Source of the DNA: Candidatus Gastranaerophilales bacterium
Lineage (GTDB): Bacteria > Cyanobacteriota > Vampirovibrionia > Gastranaerophilales > Gastranaerophilaceae
Length of the DNA stretch: 51,784 nucleotides
NCBI GenBank assembly: GCA_944326455.1
Contig: CALVEA010000015.1
Span: forward strand, 1 to 51,784
Direction of reading: 5' to 3'
Shown here: one piece after another, positions 36,229 through 46,054 of the stretch
How positions within the stretch are numbered: position 1 is the stretch's first letter
Layout of the letters: every line of letters starts with the position of its first letter
Program-made: the position numbers and the translations under genes
Notes under the pieces: model-generated
What the model saw: the letters and a program-made list of their open reading frames with translations, nothing else
What the model was told of the DNA's origin: nothing
Database searches by the model: none

Positions 36229-39030
36229 TTAGTTAACAGCCTCATAGCAATCTGAACAAATTGTCTCAAATCCTGCATGTTCGCCAAGTTTACGGTATTT
36301 CCAGCAGCGTTCGCATTTTTCTCCTTCTGCTTTTGTTACCCAGACAGAGATTCCTTCTTCAGTGTATTCATTCAGAACTCCGTCAGGAGCTTTGTCAGTT
36401 ACGTAAGCTTGAGATGTAATAAAGATATCCGCAAGGTCTTTTTCGTTCTGTTTTAATATCTCAGCATCATCCGACATAACATAAACAGCAACTTCAAGCG
36501 AACTTCCAACCTTTTTATCCGCTCTCAGAGGTTCAATTGCTCTTGTTACGACTTCTCTTGTCTTTAAGATTTTTTCAAAATCTTTTTCAAGCTCAGGGTT
36601 GTTCCATTCTTTATTTGCTTCTGCCCAATCGGCAAGCAGAATACTTTCCAATCCGCCTCTCTGACATTCAGGAGTATTCTGCCAGATATCTTCTGCCTGG
36701 TGCGGCATTACAGGAGTAAGAACTCTTACAAGAGCTTGCAGGGTTTCGTAAAGAACAGTCTGACATGCTCTTCTTGATAAAGATTTTTTACCTGCCGTAT
36801 AGAGTCTGTCTTTTACAATATCAAGATAGAACGAACTTAAATCCACTGCTGCAAAGTTCTGCAAGCATTGGAAGTATTTATAAAATTCATAGTTTTCAAA
36901 TGCAACTGTTACTTCTTCCACAAGTTTGTTCAATTTGTGAAGCGCAAACTTATCAATCGGTTTTAAATCATCATATTTTACATAATCAACAGCAGGGTCA
37001 AAATCAAATATATTACCAAGCAGGAATCTTGCCGTGTTTCTTGTTTTCTTAAAGATTTCCGCAAGCTGTTTAATAATATTGTCACCTATTTTGGTATCAT
37101 TTCTGTAATCCACGGAAGCTGCCCAGAGTCTTAAAATATCAGCTCCGTAGTTTTTAATAATATCATCCGGTCTTATATAGTTTCCAAGTGACTTGGACAT
37201 CTTTCTGCCGTCTTCTCCAAATACGAAACCGTGGGTTAAAACTGTTTTATAAGGTGCTTTACCCTGAGTAGCAATTGAAGTAAGCAAAGATGACTGGAAC
37301 CAGCCTCTATGCTGGTCAGAACCCTCCAGATACATATCAACAGGCGTATGTCCTAATTCATCAGAGCGTCTTTCTACAACAGCTCTCCAGGTAACACCGG
37401 AATCGAACCAGACATCCATAATGTCTTGCTCTTTTCTAATATGTTTTCCCCCGCATTTAGGGCATACAAAACCAGCCGGTAAAAGCTCTTCCGAAGTGTG
37501 TTTTACCCAGGCGTCAGAACTTTCTTTTTCAAATGTTTTTGCAACATTTTCTATAGTTTCATCAGTAACAATAGTTTCACCGCAGTCTTCGCAATAGAAT
37601 ACCGGTATCGGAACTCCCCAGGCTCTTTGACGGGAAATACACCAGTCTGTACGTCCTGCAACCATGTTAGAAATTCTGGCTTCGCCGCTTGCAGGTATCC
37701 ATTTTACCCCTTTAATTGCCTCAAGTGTTTCATCACGGAATCTGTCTACTTTTACAAACCATTGCGGAGTTGCTCTGTAGATTACAGGATTTTTACATCT
37801 CCAGCAGTGCGGATAAGAGTGGTTTATATCAGCAGCAGCAAGTAAAGCACCGCAAGCTTCAAGCTTATCTATAACAATTTTGTTTCCTTTATAATACGGA
37901 ACACCTTCTAAATCTTTATCATTGACAATCTCTGTCCAAACACCTTTGCTGTCCAGAGGTGAAAATACTTCAATATTATATCTGCACCCGACTTCATAGT
38001 CCTCAAGACCATGTCCCGGAGCCGTATGAACAGAACCGGTACCTGCATCCAGAGTAACGTGTTCGCCTAAAATAATTGGTGATTTTCTGTCATATAAAGG
38101 ATGCTTCGTTTCCAAGAGTTCTAAATCCGCACCGGTACAAGAACCTATGACAACAATATCTTTTTCTTCCCAGCCGACACCTTCAAGGAAACTTCCTAAA
38201 AGTCCCTGAGCAGCTACATATACATCATTCCCGTATGTAAAGAATGTGTATTCAAATTTAGGGTGCATACTGATTGCCATATTTGAAGGAATTGTCCAAG
38301 GAGTAGTTGTCCAGATGACCGCATAAACATCCTTTCCTTTTGTATCAACCAGCTTATTAATCTTTTCAACTGATTCCGGTGTAAATTTGAATCTTACATA
38401 AATAGATGTTGAAGTATGGTCAGCATATTCAACCTCAGCTTCCGCCAGGGCTGTTTCGCATGATGCACACCAGTAAACAGGTTTTAACCCTTTTTCTACA
38501 TACCCTTTTTTGTACATTTCTCCGAAAACTCTGACCTGTTCTGCTTCAAATTCAGGATTAATAGTTAAATAAGGATGCTCCCAGTCTCCCCAAACTCCGA
38601 GGCGCTTAAATTCAGCCTCCTGACCTTTAAGGTTTTTGTGTGCAAATTCTCTGCATTTTGCTCTGAGTTCTGCCGGAGTGAGAGCTGCTCTTCCGCCTTT
38701 AATATTTTTTACTACAGCATTTTCGATAGGAAGTCCGTGTCCGTCATAACCCGGAACGTAAGGAGCGTAATATCCTCTCATAGATTTATATCTGATTAAG
38801 ATATCCTTAAGGATTTTGTTCAAAGCTGTTCCGACATGAATTTTTTCGGAACTCAAATACGGAGGACCGTCATGGAGTACAAAGGAATTCGCTTTATCAC
38901 GCTGTTCCAAGTTCTTTTGATATACATTTACCTCTTCCCAGAATTCTTGGGTTTGCGGCTCTTTTTTAGTAGCATTAGCTCTCATCTCAAGAGTCGTTTG
39001 CGGTAAATTCAAGGTCTCTTTATATTCCAT
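36229..39030 (-). CDS. ileS: isoleucyl-tRNA synthetase
   Basis: This 933-residue class I enzyme charges tRNA-Ile. It has a Rossmann catalytic domain, an editing CP1 domain (TTPWTIPSN, GTGSVHTAPGHG), the KMSKS loop GRKMSKSLGNY and a C-terminal zinc ribbon CERCWKYR...CSDC. The first signature reads HVGT (65-68) where HIGH-type enzymes have His at the fourth position. The ATG at 39030 is used because GAAAGG lies upstream; an in-frame GTG three codons earlier overlaps that site. A terminator follows. Confidence 0.95.
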   Translation of the reverse strand: MEYKETLNLPQTTLEMRANATKKEPQTQEFWEEVNVYQKNLEQRDKANSFVLHDGPPYLSSEKIHVGTALNKILKDILIRYKSMRGYYAPYVPGYDGHGLPIENAVVKNIKGGRAALTPAELRAKCREFAHKNLKGQEAEFKRLGVWGDWEHPYLTINPEFEAEQVRVFGEMYKKGYVEKGLKPVYWCASCETALAEAEVEYADHTSTSIYVRFKFTPESVEKINKLVDTKGKDVYAVIWTTTPWTIPSNMAISMHPKFEYTFFTYGNDVYVAAQGLLGSFLEGVGWEEKDIVVIGSCTGADLELLETKHPLYDRKSPIILGEHVTLDAGTGSVHTAPGHGLEDYEVGCRYNIEVFSPLDSKGVWTEIVNDKDLEGVPYYKGNKIVIDKLEACGALLAAADINHSYPHCWRCKNPVIYRATPQWFVKVDRFRDETLEAIKGVKWIPASGEARISNMVAGRTDWCISRQRAWGVPIPVFYCEDCGETIVTDETIENVAKTFEKESSDAWVKHTSEELLPAGFVCPKCGGKHIRKEQDIMDVWFDSGVTWRAVVERRSDELGHTPVDMYLEGSDQHRGWFQSSLLTSIATQGKAPYKTVLTHGFVFGEDGRKMSKSLGNYIRPDDIIKNYGADILRLWAASVDYRNDTKIGDNIIKQLAEIFKKTRNTARFLLGNIFDFDPAVDYVKYDDLKPIDKFALHKLNKLVEEVTVAFENYEFYKYFQCLQNFAAVDLSSFYLDIVKDRLYTAGKKSLSRRACQTVLYETLQALVRVLTPVMPHQAEDIWQNTPECQRGGLESILLADWAEANKEWNNPELEKDFEKILKTREVVTRAIEPLRADKKVGSSLEVAVYVMSDDAEILKQNEKDLADIFITSQAYVTDKAPDGVLNEYTEEGISVWVTKAEGEKCERCWKYRKLGEHAGFETICSDCYEAVN

Positions 39031-39064
39031 CTTAATCACCCTTTCTTAATCCTTAATCAAAAAT

Positions 39065-40411
39065 TTATGCTGTAAAATCTTTTTGGAAACTTACATTGCT
39101 TTCTGTTTTACCCAATGTATTAGTTTTGGCGCTTTTGTTCTTAATAAATTCGTGCATTTTATTATAATCAAAAACATTTTCCCATCTTGCAATTACAACT
39201 GTTGCAACACAGTTCCCTATAAGGTTAACGGTCGTTCTTCCCATATCAAGAATCTGATCAATCCCGAGAAGAATAGCCACCCCTAAAATAGGTATATTGA
39301 AACTTGTCAAAGTTCCGGCAAGAACAATTAACGAGGCTCTGGGCACCCCGGCAACCCCTTTGGATGTCAGCATAAGCGCAAACATAATTACAAGCTGCTG
39401 TTCCAGAGATAAATTAATGCCCACAAGCTGGGTGGAAAAAAGAACTGCCATTGCAAGGTACAAAGTTGAGCCGTCAAGATTAAACGTATAGCCTGTCGGC
39501 ATAACAAAACTTACAATTGATTTTGGCACCCCAAACTTTTCCATTATAGACATAGCCTTAGGCAAAGCAGCCTCCGAACTTGCTGTAGTAAACGTCAAAA
39601 GAGCCGGCTCTTGAATAGCCTTGATTAAACTTCTGAATGATATTTTTACTATCCTGCACACTATAAAAAGTACAATGAGTACAAATACCGCAAGTGCTAC
39701 ATATAATGATAAAATTATTTTTCCGTAATTGAACAAAATTTCAATACCGTTTGAGCCGACAGTGTATGCAATCGCACCAAAAATACCAACCGGAGCAAAA
39801 ACCATAACATATTCTGTAAATTTAAACATTATAGTAGAGACAGAGTTAAGGATATCCACAACCGGCTGGGCTTTTTTTCCGGCTGCACATATTGCCAAAG
39901 CAAAGAATATACAGAATACAACTATTTGAAGCAGGTTACCGTCTGACATTGCCTGAAAAATACTCGTTGGGAAAAGACTCAAAAACATTTCCCCAAAAGA
40001 ATTGTGATGAGTAGAAGATGCCATTCTGGTAATTTCGCCAAGTCCTATATGCTGCGAAGCAAGACTGACCATCCCTTCTCCGGGTTTAAATAAATTAGCG
40101 AATCCAAGACCTATAATCAAGGCAAAAGTTGTAACAACTTCAAAATAAGCAACCGTCTTGATACCTAATCTTCCAAGACTCTTAACATCACCGTGCCCCG
40201 CTATTCCGACAACAAGTGTTGCAAACAAAAGCGGTGCAATAATCATCTTGACCATTCTTAAAAAAACTTCCGCCAAGACATGAGTTCTGACTGCAAAAGC
40301 CGGGAATGCCCATCCGACAATTATCCCGAGAGCCAGTGAAATAAATATTGCTATTGTTAATCTCGACTGTTTCAAATATGATTTTCCTTGTGTTTGTACA
40401 AAACGGAACAA
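39065..40411 (-). CDS. dicarboxylate/amino acid:cation symporter (DAACS)
   Basis: This 448-residue inner-membrane transporter of the GltP/DctA family has about eight helices and two re-entrant loops. Signatures are MIIAPLLFATLV, the Ser-rich TTASSEAALPKAM and PTGYTFNLDGSTLYLA with the NLDG cation/substrate site. Substrate (glutamate, aspartate or C4 acid) cannot be told from sequence. The start codon appears to be TTG at 40411, with AAGGAG six bases upstream. Confidence 0.92.
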   Translation of the reverse strand: MFRFVQTQGKSYLKQSRLTIAIFISLALGIIVGWAFPAFAVRTHVLAEVFLRMVKMIIAPLLFATLVVGIAGHGDVKSLGRLGIKTVAYFEVVTTFALIIGLGFANLFKPGEGMVSLASQHIGLGEITRMASSTHHNSFGEMFLSLFPTSIFQAMSDGNLLQIVVFCIFFALAICAAGKKAQPVVDILNSVSTIMFKFTEYVMVFAPVGIFGAIAYTVGSNGIEILFNYGKIILSLYVALAVFVLIVLFIVCRIVKISFRSLIKAIQEPALLTFTTASSEAALPKAMSIMEKFGVPKSIVSFVMPTGYTFNLDGSTLYLAMAVLFSTQLVGINLSLEQQLVIMFALMLTSKGVAGVPRASLIVLAGTLTSFNIPILGVAILLGIDQILDMGRTTVNLIGNCVATVVIARWENVFDYNKMHEFIKNKSAKTNTLGKTESNVSFQKDFTA

Positions 40412-40613
40412 TCAGCTCCTTACAAGAGTAGATTATACACTAAAAAAACTTAAGACAATACATGGAAGAAAAATCGTAACCGGCGAATTGTTTAACCGAG
40501 CGACCGGGAAGCTGCACACTAATCAAGTAATAAAGATTAAAATATTTAATCTTCATCACAACTTATAAATTTTTAACAAAACGTAACAGTATTAATAAAA
40601 ATACTTATTTTTA

Positions 40614-40817
40614 TTGACATAGAACCATGTTCATTCTAGGATGAAGTTACCCTAGTCGAAATTTTCTTGCCGGATTTGACGGCTCAGGGGGCGGGAAAAA
40701 TGTTCCCGGTTTGATTTGTAACTACCAGCCGAAATTATTTTGGTCACGTATTATTATTTCAAGCAGGAAGATTTATTTCCCGAAAATATTACAAGAAAGG
40801 TAAAAGGAGAAAAAGTT
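40614..40817 (+). promoter_or_regulatory. promoter and structured leader of rpsL-rpsG
   Basis: TTGACA (40614-40619), 17 bp, TAGGAT (40637-40642) drives a leader of about 170 bases. The leader contains CTAGG/CCTAG, GCCG/CGGC and CGGGAA/TTCCCG (40692-40708) hairpins. It is a candidate feedback or attenuation site for the ribosomal operon. The 406-bp gap from 40412 holds nothing else. Confidence 0.65.
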
Positions 40818-41201
40818 ATGCCTACAATTAACCAGCTTGTACGTTCAGAACGTAAAAAGCTAACAGACAAAACCAAATCGCCGGCTCTTATGGAATGTCC
40901 ACAAAGACGAGGCGTTTGCACAAGGGTTTACACAACAACCCCTAAAAAGCCAAACTCAGCTTTGAGAAAGGTTGCCAGAGTCAGACTTACTAACGGATTT
41001 GAAGTTACTTCTTATATCCCTGGTATCGGACACAACCTCCAAGAACACAGTGTTGTTCTTATAAGAGGCGGAAGGGTTAAAGACCTTCCTGGTGTAAGAT
41101 ATCACATCGTTCGCGGTACTCTAGATACAGCAGGTGTTGCAAATAGAGAACAAAGCCGTTCTAAATACGGTGCTAAGAAAGCTAAAGGAGGTAAGAAATA
41201 A
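40818..41201 (+). CDS. rpsL: 30S ribosomal protein S12
   Basis: This 127-residue protein is part of the decoding centre. It opens [15 protein letters not shown] and contains the invariant [29 protein letters not shown] and [16 protein letters not shown]. In [10 protein letters not shown] the residue linked to streptomycin resistance (Lys43 in E. coli numbering) is Lys, the sensitive form. AAAGGAG precedes the ATG at 40818. It overlaps rpsG by one base (TAATG). Confidence 0.97.
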   Translation: MPTINQLVRSERKKLTDKTKSPALMECPQRRGVCTRVYTTTPKKPNSALRKVARVRLTNGFEVTSYIPGIGHNLQEHSVVLIRGGRVKDLPGVRYHIVRGTLDTAGVANREQSRSKYGAKKAKGGKK

Positions 41202-41671
41202 TGTCTAGAAGATCTAAACCTGAAAGAAGAGTTCCTTCAGCTGACCCTATTTACAACAGCGTAGATGTTTCTAAATTTATTAACAGAATTATGAGACGCG
41301 GTAAGAAATCTCTTGCTGAAAGAATATTCTATTCAACAATAAAGAAAATTGAAGAAAGAACAAATGAAAAAGGATTGGAAATTTTCCAAAAAGCTGTTAC
41401 TAATGCTACTCCGTTATTAGAAGTTAAAGCAAGACGTATCGGCGGTTCTACTTACCAGGTACCGATTGATGTTAAACCGGACAGAGGTTTTGCACTTTCT
41501 TCATCTTGGTTAATCTCTGCTGCTAAAAACAGAGGCGGAAAATCATTTGTAGAAAAATTGACAAACGAATTGATTGATGCATCTAACGGAAATGGTGCAG
41601 CTTGCAAAAAACGTGAAGATACCCACAGAATGGCAGAAGCCAACAAGGCATTTGCTCATTACAGATACTAA
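41201..41671 (+). CDS. rpsG: 30S ribosomal protein S7
   Basis: This 156-residue protein starts assembly of the 30S head by binding 16S rRNA. Typical parts are [47 protein letters not shown] and EDTHRMAEANKAFAHYRY. It overlaps rpsL by one base and is followed by a terminator, not by fusA and tuf. Confidence 0.97.
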   Translation: MSRRSKPERRVPSADPIYNSVDVSKFINRIMRRGKKSLAERIFYSTIKKIEERTNEKGLEIFQKAVTNATPLLEVKARRIGGSTYQVPIDVKPDRGFALSSSWLISAAKNRGGKSFVEKLTNELIDASNGNGAACKKREDTHRMAEANKAFAHYRY

Positions 41672-41695
41672 TCTTCAACGTAAGATTTTGAAAAA

Positions 41696-41722
41696 AAAGG
41701 GAGGAGAAAATCCTCCCTTTTT
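41696..41722. terminator. bidirectional terminator after rpsG
   Basis: AAAGGGAGGA and TCCTCCCTTT form a perfect 10-bp stem with a GAAAA loop and T/A runs on both sides. It serves rpsG and the convergent small gene. Confidence 0.88.
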
Positions 41723-41927
41723 AATTGGTAAGCATACCATCGAGGTTAGCTGCCAATTCCTTCTGGTTGTTTAAGAGAACTTCCAAGACTGAACTGAGGG
41801 CTGTAAACTCTTGCGATTTTTCATAGTTAAAATCACAGTAGGTTTTCGCAACCTCCAGCAAGCCAATTCCAAATGTAATCTTTTGTTCTAATTTTAAAAT
41901 ATTGTCGTCATCATTAATAATCATCAT
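41721..41927 (-). CDS. small helical protein, probably leaderless
   Basis: This 68-residue acidic helical protein of unknown function begins MMIINDDDNILKLEQKI. An upstream in-frame ATG at 41942 cannot be the start because it lies within the promoter spacer. The -10 box ends six bases before the ATG at 41927, so transcription probably begins at that codon. No Shine-Dalgarno is seen. It is convergent with rpsG. Confidence 0.6.
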   Translation of the reverse strand: MMIINDDDNILKLEQKITFGIGLLEVAKTYCDFNYEKSQEFTALSSVLEVLLNNQKELAANLDGMLTN

Positions 41928-41933
41928 GCTTAT

Positions 41934-41962
41934 ATAATACATGATTTCAAGACTAATGTCAA
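41934..41962 (-). promoter_or_regulatory. promoter of the small leaderless gene
   Basis: On the minus strand TTGACA (41962-41957), 17 bp, TATTAT (41939-41934), then six bases to the ATG at 41927. Confidence 0.75.
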
Positions 41963-41992
41963 TACATTTTGGAAAATATATTAAAATTTGCT

Positions 41993-42880
41993 TTAATATA
42001 AAATGTTACTAAAACCTGTTGTAATAAGCGCCATTGCATACTTATCAGCAGCAGCAATAACATCTTTCTGAGCAAAAGGTATAATTATTGTTCCTATTCT
42101 GCCTTGAGCCGCTACATTTATATCATGGACGGTTAATGTCATATCAGAAGCTAAAACAGCGTCTTTCGACATATCACAGGAATAATCAAGCGCAAATTCT
42201 ATTGACGCAGATTGCAGTCCCTGTGAGACAGCGGATGTTTTTAAATCTTTTGCAATAACAATTGATTGGGAATTATTGTGTTTAGCAACTTTCCACGCAA
42301 AAACAGCGTCCTCTATTTGCTCCACGGTCGGCTTGTTCGTTGTAACAATCTTAAAAGTATCTTTATCCAACTCGCTTAAATTAGGAGTTTGAGTCAAAGT
42401 TCCCAGAGGAGTAATCCTTACTTCGTTAGAAAGATATTGTTTGTAATCTTTTAAAGGAGTATGAATTGTGACATACCCGACATTATGCGTCTTAATAATT
42501 TCCAGGGCATTTTTAGTATATTTAGGTGCCGCAATCAAATTTGTATCTCTGAAAAATCTTGCAGTTTCACTGTCAACTTCCGCAGAAAGAACTATGGTTG
42601 AATTCAGGAAATCTACCGGATTAGAATCCATAATTTTCGTAACGGCATCTGCTAAAGTTTTTCCGAGAGCAACCGCTATAATACCGGTTCCTTTTACAGC
42701 GGCAGCAGCTTTAACATCGTAAAACTCACTTATAACGTTTAATCCTTTTACTAAAGATAAAACATTTATATAAGAAAGTTGAATACTTGTTTCATAATCA
42801 ATTGTTTTGTCGTTTCTTTCAATATCAGCGGTTTGGAACGAGTTTTCACCGCAAACAAATTTTAAATCCTCTAAAAACAT
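41993..42880 (-). CDS. degenerate AICAR transformylase (PurH C-domain)-like protein
   Basis: This 295-residue protein matches only the AICAR formyltransferase half of PurH; the IMP cyclohydrolase half is absent. Aligning landmarks are CGENSFQTA (for RYGENPHQ), AWKVAKHNNSQSIVIAKD, DKYAMALITTGF and VLASDMTLT (for VASDAFFPF). The catalytic Lys-His in VKHTNPCG is VKGTGIIA here, so the His is lost. It is likely catalytically dead or altered. GGAG precedes the ATG. It follows the PBP gene by 13 bp. Confidence 0.75.
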   Translation of the reverse strand: MFLEDLKFVCGENSFQTADIERNDKTIDYETSIQLSYINVLSLVKGLNVISEFYDVKAAAAVKGTGIIAVALGKTLADAVTKIMDSNPVDFLNSTIVLSAEVDSETARFFRDTNLIAAPKYTKNALEIIKTHNVGYVTIHTPLKDYKQYLSNEVRITPLGTLTQTPNLSELDKDTFKIVTTNKPTVEQIEDAVFAWKVAKHNNSQSIVIAKDLKTSAVSQGLQSASIEFALDYSCDMSKDAVLASDMTLTVHDINVAAQGRIGTIIIPFAQKDVIAAADKYAMALITTGFSNILY

Positions 42881-42893
42881 TTTTTCTCCAATC

Positions 42894-45068
42894 CTATTGT
42901 CCTATAGGGGCAGCTCCGACCGGAACCGGAGCCAAATCCGGGGTCGAAGGTTCATCTTTTACTTCTATTGTTTTCTGCTCCGTTTGTTCCTTTTTTTGCA
43001 TAGATTTGAATGCCTGCGGCAAAAGCGCAGAAGGTTTTACCGAATCAGGTTTAACCACTGGCGGAGGCGGCGGAGCAGACTGTGCTGCAGCTTCTTTTTC
43101 GGCTGCTTCGCGTTCAGCGGCTTCTTTTTCTTCCCATATTTTTTTTGCTTCGCTTTGCGGGATTATTGAAATACTGGACGCTTTAAACGGATTCAAAACA
43201 ACTTCCGGGTATTCAAAATCTGAATTTCCATAAGGTTTTGTTGCAACAAGCATTACATCGCGCCATATTTTTGCAGGAACAGTTCCGCCCGTAAGCTCGC
43301 CCATTCTTGAATTATCATCATTACCTACCCAGACTCCGGTTACAACATCAGGCGTAAATCCTATAAAATAAGCGTCTTTGCAATCATCCGTCGTTCCGGT
43401 TTTTCCGGCAGCCGGTTTTCCTATATTTGCAGCACGCCCGGTACCGTTGGTAATAACTGTTTTCATTATTGCAGTCATAGTTGCAGCAGTATTAATATTT
43501 AGAACTTTATTGGTTTTAGCCTTCTTAGCTTCAAAAAGCACAGTTCCTCTTGAAGATTCCACTCTTTCAATTGCGTATGGTTCAACTTTGAACCCGCCAT
43601 TAGCAAAAATTCCGTAAGCACGAGTCATTTCAAAAAGCTTAACGCTGTTTGAGCCTAATGATATTGTATAATCATAAGGTATTGGAGTTGTTATCCCCAT
43701 AACCCTTGCAAGTTGAATAACCGGGCGAACCCCTATCGCATCCATCAATCTTGCCGCACAAACATTTGAAGAAATCATAAAAGCTGTATACAGAGGTATC
43801 GGACCCCTATATTTATTACCATAATTCTTTGGCGTCCAACTTCCGGCTTTGAACGGCAAATCATCAATCATATCGTTAGGAGAATAACCTTTTTCAATTG
43901 CCGCAGTATATATAAACGGTTTAAAAGCAGAGCCGGACGGTCTTACAGATTGAGTAACCCTGTCATATTGGCTTTTTGAATAATCTTTTCCGCCTGCATA
44001 TACAAGGATTCGTCCATCAATAGGACTGAAAGAAAATACAGCAGCTTGGTTTTTATTCCCTCTTAGTCCCCAAGCATTCAGGTTTTTAATAATTGCCTCA
44101 TTAGCCGCAACTTGCGCCTCATAATTCAGAGTTGTAATAACTTTATATCCGCCATTAACAATCTCTTCTTCCGTGAATCCGAGTTTATGGAGTTCCTTAA
44201 TTACATAATCACAGAAATACGGAGCCTTATTTGTGGCATAAAGCATAGGCATAGTTGAGAGTTTGATTGGTTCTGCTTTAGCTTTTTCCATGGTTGCTTT
44301 ATCAATGTATTTCATTTTATACATTCTTAAAAGCACTTGATTTCTGCGTTTTTTGGCTTTTTCAATATCATGATAAGGCGAATATACAGAAGGCGCTTGC
44401 GGAAGTCCTGCAATTAAAGCCATTTCAGAAAGCGTCAACTGGTTAAGATTTTTGTTGAAATATATCTTTGCAGCCCCTTTTACGCCATAGGCACCTGAGC
44501 CTAAATAAACATTATTCAAATACATTTCCAGGATTTTATCTTTTGAAATAGTTTTTTCTATCTGCGCCGCTACCTGTAGTTCTTTTATTTTTCTTGTAAA
44601 TGTTTTCTCATTAGACAAGAAAAGAATTCTGGACAGCTGCTGAGTCAAAGTACTCGCACCTTGTACAACCCTGCCGGCAAGGATATTAGCCACCATAGAG
44701 CGCGCAAGTCCAACAATATCGTATCCCGGATGTTTATAAAAATTCTTATCTTCAGTAGCGATAAGAGCCTGTATAAGCTCTTTTGGTACTTCTTTCAGCT
44801 CCACATTAGAAAAAGTGTATGCTGCAAAGGTTTTTATCACCTGCCCATCGCTGGAACAAAACGTAGTTACAATATTAGGCTTTAAAGTATTTAAATTTTT
44901 AATCGGAGGCAAAGACATCAGATATAATTTGAGAGCGAGCATGCCCGCTAATGCTACACCGATAAAAAACACAAATAGATAAGTTAAAAACTTTAACAGC
45001 GGATTATCAAACGTAACCCTCCTTGAAGAGCCTTTTTTTCTTCCACGCGGGACATTATATTGTTTCAT
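42894..45068 (-). CDS. class A penicillin-binding protein (PBP1A-like)
   Basis: This 724-residue enzyme polymerises and cross-links peptidoglycan. After a basic N-terminus and a membrane anchor (about 27-50), the GT51 domain has ATEDKNFYKHPGYD and GASTLTQQLSR. The transpeptidase domain has SGSAFKP (Ser-x-x-Lys), SSN in ISSNVC and KTGTT. The C-terminus is Ala/Pro/Glu-rich and probably disordered. AAGGGG precedes the ATG. It leads an operon with the AICARFT-like gene. Confidence 0.93.
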   Translation of the reverse strand: MKQYNVPRGRKKGSSRRVTFDNPLLKFLTYLFVFFIGVALAGMLALKLYLMSLPPIKNLNTLKPNIVTTFCSSDGQVIKTFAAYTFSNVELKEVPKELIQALIATEDKNFYKHPGYDIVGLARSMVANILAGRVVQGASTLTQQLSRILFLSNEKTFTRKIKELQVAAQIEKTISKDKILEMYLNNVYLGSGAYGVKGAAKIYFNKNLNQLTLSEMALIAGLPQAPSVYSPYHDIEKAKKRRNQVLLRMYKMKYIDKATMEKAKAEPIKLSTMPMLYATNKAPYFCDYVIKELHKLGFTEEEIVNGGYKVITTLNYEAQVAANEAIIKNLNAWGLRGNKNQAAVFSFSPIDGRILVYAGGKDYSKSQYDRVTQSVRPSGSAFKPFIYTAAIEKGYSPNDMIDDLPFKAGSWTPKNYGNKYRGPIPLYTAFMISSNVCAARLMDAIGVRPVIQLARVMGITTPIPYDYTISLGSNSVKLFEMTRAYGIFANGGFKVEPYAIERVESSRGTVLFEAKKAKTNKVLNINTAATMTAIMKTVITNGTGRAANIGKPAAGKTGTTDDCKDAYFIGFTPDVVTGVWVGNDDNSRMGELTGGTVPAKIWRDVMLVATKPYGNSDFEYPEVVLNPFKASSISIIPQSEAKKIWEEKEAAEREAAEKEAAAQSAPPPPPVVKPDSVKPSALLPQAFKSMQKKEQTEQKTIEVKDEPSTPDLAPVPVGAAPIGQ

Positions 45069-45176
45069 TTATACCCCTTTTTATGTTGTTTTTTTATATC
45101 AAACTTAGTACTATATTAAGTACAGTTTACAATATTTTATCAAATAAATATTCATGTAGGGATTTTTGAGAAAAAT

Positions 45177-45584
45177 ATGTTAAGTTTTTTGACGACATTA
45201 AAAAATGAAATTTTGTCATATTTTGTTCCTGAAAGAATGGAATACAAAATAACGGGAAAATGTTTAAAATGCGGTCAATGCTGTAGATACATGTATAGTT
45301 TTGATACTTATACAACAACTGATTTTAAAATTATGCAGTTTCTTTTTCCGGCATACAGACGGTTTTATATAAGAGGAAAAGATGAAGAAGGGAACCTGAT
45401 TTTTGCCTGCAAATACGTTACAGAGGATGGTTTGTGTTCGGTTTATGATAAAAGGCTCAAAATGTGCAGACGGTATCCGGCTTCTAAAATAGGATATCCG
45501 GGAAAACTTCACCCGGGATGCGGATTTAAAATAGAAGATAAGAGTTTTGAGAGCTATTTGAAGGTTGAGAAGAAGATTACATAA
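45177..45584 (+). CDS. YkgJ-type cysteine-cluster protein
   Basis: This 135-residue protein carries CLKCGQCCR near the N-terminus, then CKYVTEDGLCSVYDKRLKMCRRYP and HPGCGF. This is the zinc/iron-chelating UPF0153/YkgJ pattern. Its role is unknown; metal binding is expected. No strong ribosome site is visible. Confidence 0.85.
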   Translation: MLSFLTTLKNEILSYFVPERMEYKITGKCLKCGQCCRYMYSFDTYTTTDFKIMQFLFPAYRRFYIRGKDEEGNLIFACKYVTEDGLCSVYDKRLKMCRRYPASKIGYPGKLHPGCGFKIEDKSFESYLKVEKKIT

Positions 45585-46054
45585 CAAGCAGTAGTCATCC
45601 GCCCTGCTCCACACTCACGGATAAGAAAAGTTCCTTAGCTTCACTGCATTGGGGCAGGAACCGCCAAGAGTATATATTTGTCATTCCGGGCTCCGACCCG
45701 GAATCTATCTATGTTTATTTATCAAATGGATAGACCCTGAAAGGGGTAAATATAAGTTAGCAGGCTTGACCAACAAGATAGTCCGCCTGGGGCAAAAAGT
45801 TCAGGGTGACAAGTTATTCTAAAGTCTTATTCACTTATTTACCTATTAACTTATTAACTATCTACAACTATCCCCCACCCCTGCCCTCCCCAAATTGGGG
45901 AGGGGGGAAAATCCTTATTAACTTAATCACTCAGTCACTTAATTTCTACTCACTATTCACTAGTCCCCACCCCGCGGCATCAACAAAATATAAGCCGCAT
46001 CGAACAATTTCATTCGACACGACTTATTTGAACTGGTATAAATTTATTTATCAA
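45585..46054. other. 470-bp repeat-rich intergenic region
   Basis: No gene is supported. It holds the nested palindrome at 45680-45810 and a perfect hairpin CCCTCCCC/GGGGAGGG (45884-45904). Confidence 0.6.
45680..45810. repeat. nested cloverleaf-like palindrome
   Basis: Outer GTCA/TGAC encloses ATTCCGGG/CCCGGAAT, TCTATC/GATAGA and ACCCTGAA/TTCAGGGT. The arrangement is that of 7881-7964 with different stem bases. Confidence 0.6.

Noticed and set aside
45884..45904. GC-rich hairpin as a terminator
   Set aside because: No T-run follows on either strand and no gene ends nearby; it looks like a dispersed palindrome.
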